A stretch of DNA of 12,968 bases from an uncultured Chlamydiae bacterium (GTDB lineage: Bacteria; Chlamydiota; Chlamydiia; Chlamydiales; SM23-39): NCBI GenBank assembly GCA_903864395.1, contig CAIPFQ010000206.1:1-12968 (forward strand). Direction: 5' to 3'. Below, piece by piece: positions 1-6,791 of the stretch. Under the pieces are notes generated by a model. The model saw only the letters and a list, made by a program, of their open reading frames with translations, made no database searches and was not told where the DNA came from. How positions within the stretch are numbered: the first letter of the stretch is position 1; the number at the start of each line of letters is the position of its first letter. The position numbers and the translations under genes are program-made.

Positions 1-492
1 AAGAAACTTGCAAAAGCGCAAAGAGGCTTTGCTAAAACGGAAAAGAGAACGATAGAGAGGCGCAAGAAAGGGAAGGCCGTAGCAAAAATTCATTCAAAAA
101 TTAGCAATCAAAGAAAAGACTTTTGTCATAAAGAATCTAAAAAAATCATCGACCAGTATCAGTATATTTGTATAGAAGACCTTAATATTAAAAACATGAT
201 CGAAGGTTCAAGTTTTGCAAAAAGTATATTAGACGCGAGTTGGAATCAGTTCCGTCAATTCCTAACCTACAAAGCGGAAGAGGCTGGTAGGAAGATTGGA
301 TTGGTGGACCCTGCTTACACGACCCAAGATTGTTCTAAATGCGATTACAGAGAGAGGAAGTCTCTCTGGGAGAGAAAGCATTGTTGTCCAAATTGTGGGT
401 ATTTTACAACCAGGGATCACAACTCGTCAGAAACAATAGAAACCCGCGGAATGGCTGGTTTGGGCGTACGCCCTAGAAGCTCCCGTCTTTAG
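1..492 (+). CDS. tnpB: TnpB RNA-guided endonuclease, C-terminal part (5' end outside window)
   Basis: The frame is open from base 1 to the TAG at 490-492, giving 163 residues. TnpB is the RNA-guided RuvC-like nuclease of IS200/IS605 elements; it cuts DNA matching the guide at the end of the element's omega RNA. Numbering from the first codon, the RuvC-II motif ICIEDLN carries its glutamate at 59. A four-cysteine zinc ribbon (CSKC at 111-114 and CPNC at 129-132) follows. The RuvC-III motif TRDHNSSETI keeps the catalytic aspartate at 139, although the family's usual NAA/NI is NSS/TI. RuvC-I and the N-terminal domain are off the window, so intactness cannot be judged. No frameshift is visible. 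The stop codon lies in the loop of the terminal hairpin, as is common in this family. The first ATG inside the window, at 196, is internal and is not the true start. Confidence 0.9.
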   Translation, partial: KKLAKAQRGFAKTEKRTIERRKKGKAVAKIHSKISNQRKDFCHKESKKIIDQYQYICIEDLNIKNMIEGSSFAKSILDASWNQFRQFLTYKAEEAGRKIGLVDPAYTTQDCSKCDYRERKSLWERKHCCPNCGYFTTRDHNSSETIETRGMAGLGVRPRSSRL

Positions 493-508
493 GCGGGAGA
501 GCATTCAC
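380..508 (+). ncRNA. Putative omega RNA (reRNA) scaffold, 3' part
   Basis: TnpB elements encode a guide RNA overlapping the 3' end of tnpB and ending at the element's right end. Two structured stretches are visible here. One is a perfect 12-bp palindrome GGGCGTACGCCC at 462-473, which can fold as a 4-bp stem with a GUAC loop. The other is a hairpin at 480-499, CTCCCGTC / GGCGGGAG around a TTTA loop, with one G-U pair. The guide would start right after the element end, at about 509. The 5' limit given (380) is arbitrary; known omega RNAs of this type are roughly 100-200 nt long. The call rests on family knowledge plus these hairpins, with no expression evidence. Confidence 0.5.
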
Positions 509-1100
509 GTGTGCAAAAGATAGAAATTGCCTCAGGAAGCCCACCCACAAACCAATAGCGTAGGAGCTGTTCCCACAAATGAAGATGCACTGTCTCTGGC
601 AAGGAAGGGTTTTTTAAAAAGGAAAGAGCCTTGTCTTCATTCGCCATAAGAAACTCTTCAAAAGACATGGGTCTAAGTATCTCAAATGTTACTTTTCCAA
701 CAGGAAACGAGCCCCCACTGAGATGAAGACCAAGAAGAGACCCTGCACTGCATAAATGCAAATCCTCGCATTCCTCTTGAAAATATTTTAGACTTGTAAG
801 CGCCGAAGGACATTCTTGAATTTCATCAAAAATAACAAGATCTTCTCCTGGATGAATCGGACGATCTTGGTGAAAACTAAGGCGAGTTAAAATATTTTTC
901 GGAATTAAATCTGGCTCAAAGATCTTTCGTAAGTTTGGCTCTTTTTCAAAATTAAAATAATGACAGGAGGTGAAATGACAACGCCCCAATTCCTTGAGTA
1001 GATGTGTTTTTCCGACCTGCCTTACTCCTTTTAAAATCAATGGCTTGCGGTCTTTTTCTGTTTTCCATTGAAGGAGTCTTCGCGTGAGAAGACGTTCCAT
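489..1100 (-). pseudogene. AAA_14-family ATPase, truncated by the TnpB element
   Basis: The 203-codon frame begins as a standard AAA_14 (DUF4143-type) P-loop ATPase. It has a Walker A GVRQVGKT at residues 25-32, a Walker B VIFDEIQ at 89-95, a sensor-like SAGSLLG at 118-124, and the typical FEEFL segment near 147-151. The beginning of the C-terminal DUF4143 region is visible as YWFVGGLPEAI at about 182-192. These proteins are usually around 380-430 residues, so about half is missing. Residues after about 197 are read from the right end of the TnpB element, and the TAA lies in its hairpin. Interruption by the insertion is therefore the simplest reading. The rest of the gene may lie left of the element, outside the window. 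The ATG at 1100 has only a weak ribosome-binding site. The family is common in accessory regions and often has no known physiological role. Confidence 0.8.
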
Positions 1101-1121
1101 AGTGTACTTCTATTGCACTTA

Positions 1122-1150
1122 ATTCTAGCAGAAAATGACAGTTTTGTCAT
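1122..1150 (-). promoter_or_regulatory. Sigma-70-like promoter of the AAA_14 ATPase gene
   Basis: On the minus strand an ATGACA box (1145-1150; 5 of 6 to TTGACA) and a TAGAAT box (1122-1127; 5 of 6 to TATAAT) are separated by exactly 17 nt. The predicted start, near 1115, gives a leader of about 15 nt to the ATG at 1100. The -35 box and most of the spacer lie inside the palindrome at 1132-1153, so the same bases could serve as an operator or as a terminator. Confidence 0.5.
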
Positions 1151-1156
1151 TTTTTT
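1132..1156. terminator. Bidirectional hairpin terminator after the ABC permease gene
   Basis: A 9-bp stem, AAAATGACA / TGTCATTTT, encloses a GTTT loop (1132-1153). On the plus strand it runs into an uninterrupted T tract to 1156. On the minus strand the hairpin is followed by TTTTCTG, a weaker tract. It lies 17 nt past the stop codon of the ABC permease, so it plausibly ends the minus-strand operon. It would also stop plus-strand transcription coming out of the TnpB element. The stem is AT-rich, so efficiency may be modest. Confidence 0.5.
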
Positions 1157-1169
1157 CCGGAATTTTGTG

Positions 1170-1952
1170 TCATTCAAGGCGAGCTAACCCTTTTTGGCGG
1201 CTCTTTTCAAAAGCCCATCGAAATAGAAAAATGGCAAGAGTGAGATAGATTGCATTGAGGGCGAGACTGATCCAGAAGTAGGACTGAGGGCAGTCGCCAC
1301 GAAGGAGGATGCAGCGCATTCCTTCAAAGATGTAGGTTGTGGGAAGACACCACGAAATGCGTTGCGCCCAACCGGGAAGAACTTCGATAGGATAAAAAAC
1401 GGCGCTAAATGGAGCAAAAAGAAATCCCACCATCCAGGCGAGCATTTCCACTTTATGCCCCCAACAAATAATGGCGCTCGCAGAGAGAAAGCTGAGCATC
1501 CAACCAAAGATTACAAGAGAAATGGCGAAAGGAATGAAAATGAGACCGATCGAAAATACATTCAATGTGTACAGAATAAGGACGGTCAGAGTTCCAAAAG
1601 CAACGCAGATGAGAAGTTTGCAAAGACCCAATAAAAGCATCCCCGTGATCCACTCTGTAATTTTTAAAGGAGTAGAAAAAAGATTCACCAAGTTTCTTTG
1701 CCAAAATTCTTGCAAAAGACAGATCGAAATATCTTGCGAGCCGCGCCAAACAATTTGCCAAAAAATGAGCCCCGTCATAAGGATTAAAGGGAGATTTTGA
1801 ATGTTGCTTTGGCTTTGCATCCAAACAGAGGTAAGCCCCCAGAGAAGGATTTCGACAAAGGGCCAATAAAAAAGATCGGAGAGCTGCTGCAGCCCCTTTT
1901 TAGAAACATAAAAATAACGAAAAAAAACACCTAGGATTCTAGAGAGGCTCAT
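1170..1952 (-). CDS. ABC-2 type transporter permease
   Basis: This 260-residue inner-membrane protein is the channel partner of the ATPase encoded just upstream. About six hydrophobic segments are seen, near residues 27-45, 54-70, 103-128, 134-162, 167-187 and 226-247. The segment at 180-213, with PFSAVFYPIEVLPGW and then LPTTYIFEGMR, is the conserved signature of ABC-2 exporters such as the DrrB/NodJ group. The length is normal for that family. The ATG at 1952 overlaps the TGA of the ATPase gene in an ATGA, so the two are translationally coupled and almost certainly form one exporter. A GGAG sits about 9 nt before the start. The substrate cannot be told from the sequence; ABC-2 systems export polysaccharides, lipids, drugs or peptides. 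It is the last gene of the block and is followed by the hairpin at 1132-1153. Confidence 0.88.
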   Translation of the reverse strand: MSLSRILGVFFRYFYVSKKGLQQLSDLFYWPFVEILLWGLTSVWMQSQSNIQNLPLILMTGLIFWQIVWRGSQDISICLLQEFWQRNLVNLFSTPLKITEWITGMLLLGLCKLLICVAFGTLTVLILYTLNVFSIGLIFIPFAISLVIFGWMLSFLSASAIICWGHKVEMLAWMVGFLFAPFSAVFYPIEVLPGWAQRISWCLPTTYIFEGMRCILLRGDCPQSYFWISLALNAIYLTLAIFLFRWAFEKSRQKGLARLE

Positions 1953-2872
1953 GGGGCGCGCTCCGCAATTTTTAAAAAATAAGTCTCTAAAGAGGGCTCT
2001 TTAATTTGAATGCTCGCATAAGAAACCTCCGCCTTCATCAGTCCGTTGAGAAAAGAGGGGATTTGCTTTTCATCGAGAGAAAATTCGATCGAACGATGCT
2101 CGCAAGTATAAGAAATTTTGAGCTTATCCGCCAACGCCATTGTTCTTTTCATTCCATCGACAATAGTCAAGCGCAAGAGATAGGACGAGACGCTTTTTGC
2201 CAAATTTTCTGGCAAATCATTTGCTATGATTTTGCCGTTTTTCAAAAAAATCGTTCGATCGCAAAGCTCAGCGACCTCCTCCATTTTATGTGAAGTAAAA
2301 AGAATGGAGAGTCCCGTTTTTTCTCTTTGCTCCAATAAGAATTTACACACATCTAAAGAGACATCGGGATCGAGCGAGGCGGTAGGCTCATCGAGTAAAA
2401 CGATTTTAGGGTCTGTGAAAAAGGCTTTGACCAGCATGAGGCGTGTGACTTGGCCCGCAGACAAAGACGCCACCGTACTATGTCTTTTTTCATAAATGCC
2501 AAAACGCTCTAAGAGGGGCGTGGTTTTTTTTTCTATGTCTGTAACGCCATAGAGCTTGCCAAAACAATGGAGATTTTCAGAAATCGTGAGAATGTAGGGC
2601 AAACTGGTATAGGTACTTGCAAAAGAAACATTTTGCATAATCTCAGAGCGATGGAGGGAAAAGTCTTTGCCGAAATAACGAATTTCTCCCGATGTCATTC
2701 CTAGAGTCCCAAGAAGCATTTGAATCGTGGTCGTTTTTCCTGAACCATTCGAGCCTAGCAGCCCTAGGATTTCCCCCTGCTTGAGGTCAAACGAGATGCT
2801 GTCCACAGCGATAAAAGGCTTTTTTTTGCCGTAACTTTTTTTTAGGTTGCGGACAGTCAGAAGTGAATCCAT
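1949..2872 (-). CDS. ABC transporter ATP-binding protein (ABC-2 exporter)
   Basis: This cytoplasmic ATPase energises the ABC-2 permease it overlaps. With the ATG at 2872 it has 307 residues: Walker A GSNGSGKTT at 40-48, signature LSAGQ at 137-141 (usual LSGGQ), Walker B IVLLDEPT at 157-164, D-loop SLDPD, and the switch histidine in TSHKMEE at 195. The Q-loop glutamine expected near 88 appears to be replaced: the local sequence is VSFASTYTSLPY, where ordinary family members have a Gln. A C-terminal extension of about 85 residues ends in IKEPSLETYF, the motif that closes DrrA-like exporters. A TTG at 2890 would add six residues. I prefer the ATG because AAAGAG lies 7 nt before it and a TATACT -10 box ends just upstream of the TTG, which puts the likely RNA start at or inside that codon. 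Confidence 0.9.
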   Translation of the reverse strand: MDSLLTVRNLKKSYGKKKPFIAVDSISFDLKQGEILGLLGSNGSGKTTTIQMLLGTLGMTSGEIRYFGKDFSLHRSEIMQNVSFASTYTSLPYILTISENLHCFGKLYGVTDIEKKTTPLLERFGIYEKRHSTVASLSAGQVTRLMLVKAFFTDPKIVLLDEPTASLDPDVSLDVCKFLLEQREKTGLSILFTSHKMEEVAELCDRTIFLKNGKIIANDLPENLAKSVSSYLLRLTIVDGMKRTMALADKLKISYTCEHRSIEFSLDEKQIPSFLNGLMKAEVSYASIQIKEPSLETYFLKIAERAP

Positions 2873-2891
2873 GAATTGACTCTTTTTCAAG

Positions 2892-2897
2892 AGTATA
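2892..2897 (-). promoter_or_regulatory. Possible -10 box before the ABC ATPase gene
   Basis: TATACT on the minus strand (5 of 6 to TATAAT) lies 19 nt before the preferred ATG at 2872. No convincing -35 box is found 16-18 nt further upstream, so the promoter is weak, activator-dependent or absent. The 77-nt gap after the lptD-like gene shows no terminator hairpin, so readthrough from lptD is also possible. Confidence 0.3.
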
Positions 2898-2949
2898 GTG
2901 GTTCTTGGGGTTTTCTATCGAGCCCTTAGTTCTGATGGTAATTATTAGT

Positions 2950-5022
2950 TCACTTGATTAGATGCATTTGCCATGTGACTCGATCGTCTTTATCTGTATG
3001 GCTATAGAGGAGATGCAGCTTGATAGAAGAGGTGAGCTGGGTGAAAAGATGCACTTGAAATTCGTTATATGGATCTTCTGTCTTTCGCAAGAATCCATGG
3101 TGTGACTGGATATGACATTCCCAGAAGGGGGTGAGACGGACAAAAAGATTGCTTAGGATGGTAAATCTTTGATCGGATAGTGGAGAGGTGAGGAGTTCGC
3201 TTTGTGAACGGGTGACATCGAGAAGAAAATTTTCATGATCCGCTTTGCGCCAATCGTATTGAGAGCGATAGCGTGTTTCGAGGCTGAGAGCCATATTTTC
3301 ATTGATTGTCCATCCGCAGCGGGCGTTGCAGTAATCGAGAACATGGTTGCGGATATTCCAGGCGTTTCGAATCGAAAGAGTTGCAGAGGCAAGATTCCAT
3401 TCCAACCAAAGGTAGACCCAGGGAATGTATTGGGGAATGGTAGGGTCGGAAAAAAAGGCACGTGCATGGAGATCCGCTGTAAACCAAGGCTTTTTTTCCA
3501 GAGAATCTTTGGAATAAAGAAGGCTTCGTATGCCTCCTTGCAGTTGTTGGATTTGATGAAATCCATCCGCGATCGAAAAAATGTAATGAGACTCGGGAGA
3601 GACAGTGGGTTTTGTCAATGTGAGGAAGTTGGCGTACGGCTCTAAAATATGGCGGTTTTCTTCATAGTTTTTATAAGTTCTCGCTATGAGATCTGCGCCA
3701 TAGGTGAACAACCCCAGTGGTTTCATTTGTTCGCTTGCGCTATTTGTGTAAAAAATGCCAATCGCGCTGACAAAAGGGGTCACGGTGGCTTTACCGAGAG
3801 AAAAAGGGCGCTGTAATTTTTCTCGCGCCTCGAATCTGCCTGAGCGATAATCTGCCGGAGGTTGTAGTATGGGTGTTTTTGCGAGTTGATTCGAATAGGC
3901 AAAATCAAGGTAGGAAGCTTTGAGCCAAAAAGAGGAGAGAATGCCGCTGGCACCCAAGGTCATGGGAAGGGTGTTGAGATAAAAAGTGGGGAGGTCTTGC
4001 TTGATTGATTCAAATAAATTGGCTCTTGGGCGCGCCTTGAAGCTAAAAATCGCAAGGGGCTTTTTGTGTTGAATCCAAAAAAGAGTTTGTCCCGCTGTAT
4101 TGACTTCAAAATCTTCGCTTTTGAAATCGCTTGGCATACGGACATCGCTATATTTATCCCAGCTTAAAGCGGTTAGCGTGGTGCCCTCGGGGTTTTGCCA
4201 TCGATGAGAGCCTTCAAAGCGAAATCGAAACTGTTTATTGGGAGCCGTTTCGAGGCGATCCGTGCCGACATAGCTTCTTGTGATGAGACTTGCTTGAGAA
4301 TTCGGGGGAAAATATTCGCTTTCAATTGCGCCTCCCCATCCAGCTGTCCAACGGTATTCAACACGGCCAAAAAGAGCGAAATCGCGCCAGGAATAAAGTT
4401 GATAGCGCATCCCTGCGCGCACCCCCTTGTTGCGCTCCCAATCCAGAGCATAGCGGAGGATGGGGTCTCTCTCTTCTTTATTTAGGTTGATCTTGAAGGA
4501 GGGAAGCCAAAAGGTGGGCATTGTAAAGAGGCGAAAGGTAATGTTTTTTGCTTTGAGTAAACTAGATTTTAGCATTTCCGCTTTTTGTGCGAAAAGATCC
4601 CAGGCGCTCTCTTTGTTTTCTGAGGCTGTAAGGGTGGCGTTTTCTATTTCGTAGCTGCCATCGGATTTGAGCTCGATCCGATCGCCGCCAATAAACCAAA
4701 GGTTCGAAAACGTTTTTCCCTCATAAACAGTGCCGCTGTTTGTAATGAAATCGTATTCGAGTTTTTTTCCAATAAAAACTCTGCCTTTGTATTGGAGCAT
4801 GAGATCTTCTGCGGCGCTGAGCTTTTGGATTTCTTCGCCATTTTCTTTTTTTTGAATATATTCGAAAGTCATGGCTTGAATGCGCAGGTCTTTGGCTACA
4901 ACAATCCCCCCTTCTTCTGTGCGTACAATTCCGTTTTTGTACGTGGGATTGCGCAGATCGATTCTGATGTCTTCCGCAACAAGCGTACAAGCAAAAAATC
5001 CAAAAAAAAGAAAAATACGCAT
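2950..5022 (-). CDS. lptD: LptD/OstA-like outer-membrane LPS-assembly protein
   Basis: The 690-residue product starts with a signal peptide (hydrophobic stretch 3-15, likely cut after LVA at 14-16). LptD inserts lipopolysaccharide into the outer leaflet of the outer membrane. Residues 20-165 resemble the periplasmic OstA/LptA-like domain: GRVFIGKKLEYDFITNSG at 80-97, and the pair ATLTASENKESAWDLFA followed by LKAKNITFRLFTMPTFWLPSF, which matches the 'W-L-A-...-V-P-(V)FYLPYF' region of LptD. Residues 190-690 alternate aromatic and polar residues as in a beta barrel, and include HILEPYANF at 458-466, like the LptD 'leP' motif. E. coli LptD is about 780 residues, so this is a short version. The disulfide cysteines are not clearly conserved; a C-x3-C pair lies at 565-569. 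The start is the only ATG that gives a full signal peptide. No Shine-Dalgarno is visible. A diverged paralogue with another OM role is possible. Confidence 0.75.
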   Translation of the reverse strand: MRIFLFFGFFACTLVAEDIRIDLRNPTYKNGIVRTEEGGIVVAKDLRIQAMTFEYIQKKENGEEIQKLSAAEDLMLQYKGRVFIGKKLEYDFITNSGTVYEGKTFSNLWFIGGDRIELKSDGSYEIENATLTASENKESAWDLFAQKAEMLKSSLLKAKNITFRLFTMPTFWLPSFKINLNKEERDPILRYALDWERNKGVRAGMRYQLYSWRDFALFGRVEYRWTAGWGGAIESEYFPPNSQASLITRSYVGTDRLETAPNKQFRFRFEGSHRWQNPEGTTLTALSWDKYSDVRMPSDFKSEDFEVNTAGQTLFWIQHKKPLAIFSFKARPRANLFESIKQDLPTFYLNTLPMTLGASGILSSFWLKASYLDFAYSNQLAKTPILQPPADYRSGRFEAREKLQRPFSLGKATVTPFVSAIGIFYTNSASEQMKPLGLFTYGADLIARTYKNYEENRHILEPYANFLTLTKPTVSPESHYIFSIADGFHQIQQLQGGIRSLLYSKDSLEKKPWFTADLHARAFFSDPTIPQYIPWVYLWLEWNLASATLSIRNAWNIRNHVLDYCNARCGWTINENMALSLETRYRSQYDWRKADHENFLLDVTRSQSELLTSPLSDQRFTILSNLFVRLTPFWECHIQSHHGFLRKTEDPYNEFQVHLFTQLTSSIKLHLLYSHTDKDDRVTWQMHLIK

Positions 5023-5034
5023 AGGTAATGGAGG

Positions 5035-5062
5035 ATTATACGCAAAGCGCGAGAAAAGTCGA
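5035..5062 (-). promoter_or_regulatory. Promoter-like site just before lptD, implying a very short leader
   Basis: On the minus strand a perfect TATAAT (5035-5040) is preceded, after 16 nt, by TCGACT (5057-5062; 4 of 6 to TTGACA). The predicted RNA start would be near 5028, only about six bases before the ATG at 5022. That fits the absence of a Shine-Dalgarno there. If the site is used, lptD has an almost leaderless transcript. If not, lptD is read through from the HEAT-repeat gene, whose stop is 51 nt upstream. Confidence 0.4.
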
Positions 5063-5073
5063 TAGGCAAAATT

Positions 5074-6759
5074 TTATTCCGTAGCGCGCATGAGGAGTCC
5101 CATGAGTGCGTAGCGGTTCGCTGGATTGCTAAATTGAATGGCCTCTAAGAGAAAGGCAATGCTTTTTTCATCGTGTCGATTTGCAATCGATAGGAACGCT
5201 TCGATGAGCAGATGAGAGGTTTCGTCGGGAGAGAGGGTGTAATCCGATTGTTCCATTCGAAACTTCCAGGGAAGAAGGGGGCGCAGGCGGATGAGCTCTT
5301 CGTGTTTTTGACGCATGACCCAGTGAGTGATGTACTCTTCATAGGGCCCTTCCACCTTAAGTCGGAAAAGACTGAGGCGACAGTAATCGCGCACGAGCGG
5401 AGAAGAGAGTTTTTCGCTTCCCTCTTTTAAAAGCGCAATGGCGTCCTCTGTGCGCAGATTTTCGAGCAGCGCGATGAGGGAGGGAACAAGGTCGTTTTGC
5501 TGTTTTTTAAAAATGAGGGCTGCCAGTTGGAGAAACTCTTTTTCTGGCAAATGGACTGATTCGCGTAAAAAATGTTCGCGCATGGCGACAGAAAAGCCAA
5601 GATTGACTGTCGGATCGTTCGCTCTCAGTTCCGCCGATGGAATGGCTTTAACGGCCATTTGTGTGCGTCCAATCGACGGAAAAGGATGAAAGGCAAGGTC
5701 TCGGCCGTCTTGAATTAAAATTTCAGCAAGGAGAGGCGCGCAGCGCGGATCGCGTCTTTGTAAAAGAGCGATGGCGGCATTGAAGCGAACTTGGAGATCT
5801 TCTGAAAGAGTCAAGGTCGATAAAAAATTTTCTGTATCTTCAATCTCTCCTAAAGAGGCGATGGCAAACAGATTGTTTTTTTGCGCCATTGCGAGGATTG
5901 TGGGGACGCAAGAGCGGTCTCCGAGTCGAAGCAGGGAAAGACACGCTGCGAGTCGCACTGAATCGCCTGAGGAAAAAGCAAGCCTTTTGAGTTTTGGACT
6001 CGATGCGCTATCTTTGAGGACGCCTACAGCAAAGGCAGCAGCTTCTAATTCAGCGATTTGCGCATGGGTTAGCCGTTTTCGCAAAAGGGGAAGAAAGTCA
6101 TCGCGCCCTGTTCTGGCGAGATTAAGGATGGATTCAATGCGCACCTGAGGGTCAGGGTCCTCGACAAGACGGCGTAAAGCAAGAGTGGCATCGCTCGTGC
6201 CAAGGATGGCGAAAAAGCAAGGAAAATAGGGTTTAAAAATCGGGGGCAGGCGGAACATGAGCCCTTCGATCTGACCCACTGCTAGGGGATGTTTTTTTTG
6301 CGCCATATAAAAAGCGGCTTCCATGCGCGTGGAAAGGAAGTTTGAGCTCATTGCATAGGTGAGAAGGTTCGTTGTGTGATCATCTTCAAATTGAGCGATG
6401 AAGTGGAGCGCAAGAAGTTGCACTTGAGGGTCTTCATGAAGGATGCCCCGTTCGAGAACTTCGAGGGCTCCCACAGATCCAGAAAGACCTGCGCCAAAAA
6501 GAGTCATCCTAAATATTTGAGGGTCGGGGGATAAAATCCCTTTTTGCAATAAGATTAAGCCCATTTGCTGAAGCGTTTCGAAGTCGTGGCGTCCGGTTTC
6601 TTCTGCATATTCTCGATACTTGCCTAAAGACTCTTCCACTCTGTTTTGCTGCATGAGGTAAAGGGCGTGCAGCTTAGTCTCTTGAGGGCTTTTTGCGAGA
6701 AGACCAAAGGATAGGGCAAGAAAAAGGATAATGCGCATATATTTCTTCATAGCAGCCAT
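5074..6759 (-). CDS. Exported TPR/HEAT-repeat protein of unknown function
   Basis: With the ATG at 6759 the product has 561 residues. It begins with a basic then hydrophobic export signal (MKKYMRIILFLALSFGLLA near residues 4-22), so it probably acts in the periplasm or at the envelope. Residues about 30-75 look like tetratricopeptide helices (ALYLMQQNRVEESLGKYREYAEETG). From about 95 to 350 there are repeated helical units with the HEAT signature D-P-x-V-x-x-x-A (HEDPQVQLLAL, DPDPQVRIESI, SGDSVRLAACL, SEDLQVRFNAA). The rest is also helix-rich. Such arrays bind proteins and have no catalytic residues. The upstream TTG at 6774 would extend the signal awkwardly. AAAGAA lies 4 nt before the chosen ATG, and ATGs at 6750 and 6738 are alternatives. 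The gene starts about 30 nt after mfd and is followed by lptD, suggesting an envelope-assembly role, but that is only context. Confidence 0.78.
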   Translation of the reverse strand: MAAMKKYMRIILFLALSFGLLAKSPQETKLHALYLMQQNRVEESLGKYREYAEETGRHDFETLQQMGLILLQKGILSPDPQIFRMTLFGAGLSGSVGALEVLERGILHEDPQVQLLALHFIAQFEDDHTTNLLTYAMSSNFLSTRMEAAFYMAQKKHPLAVGQIEGLMFRLPPIFKPYFPCFFAILGTSDATLALRRLVEDPDPQVRIESILNLARTGRDDFLPLLRKRLTHAQIAELEAAAFAVGVLKDSASSPKLKRLAFSSGDSVRLAACLSLLRLGDRSCVPTILAMAQKNNLFAIASLGEIEDTENFLSTLTLSEDLQVRFNAAIALLQRRDPRCAPLLAEILIQDGRDLAFHPFPSIGRTQMAVKAIPSAELRANDPTVNLGFSVAMREHFLRESVHLPEKEFLQLAALIFKKQQNDLVPSLIALLENLRTEDAIALLKEGSEKLSSPLVRDYCRLSLFRLKVEGPYEEYITHWVMRQKHEELIRLRPLLPWKFRMEQSDYTLSPDETSHLLIEAFLSIANRHDEKSIAFLLEAIQFSNPANRYALMGLLMRATE

Positions 6760-6791
6760 CGGGTTCTTTGACAAGACCGCCGTTGGAGCGA

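Larger units (their letters stand above)
1..508 (+). mobile_element. Right part of an IS200/IS605-family (TnpB-bearing) element
   Basis: The segment holds the 3' half of tnpB followed directly by a hairpin and a TTCAC-like end, the usual layout of an IS200/IS605 (or IS1341-type, tnpB-only) right end. The left end lies outside the window, so I cannot say whether a tnpA transposase is present. The right boundary is placed after TTCAC at 504-508 for two reasons: the AAA_14 ATPase homology of the minus strand stops just there, and the hairpin at 480-499 ends a few bases earlier. These elements insert without target duplication, so no flanking repeat is expected. The exact boundary could be off by a few bases. 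Confidence 0.75.

Noticed and set aside
462..473. GGGCGTACGCCC as a regulatory operator or restriction-related site
   Set aside because: It lies inside the tnpB 3' coding end next to the terminal hairpin, where structured omega RNA is expected, so no separate function is needed.
1453..1866. A 137-codon minus-strand ORF in another frame within the ABC-2 permease
   Set aside because: The overlapping frame encodes the six-segment permease with its conserved motif and coupled start; this one has no domain or start signal.
2873..2890. TTG at 2890 as the ABC ATPase start
   Set aside because: The ATG at 2872 has AAAGAG at good spacing, and the only -10-like box lies immediately upstream of the TTG, leaving no leader for it.
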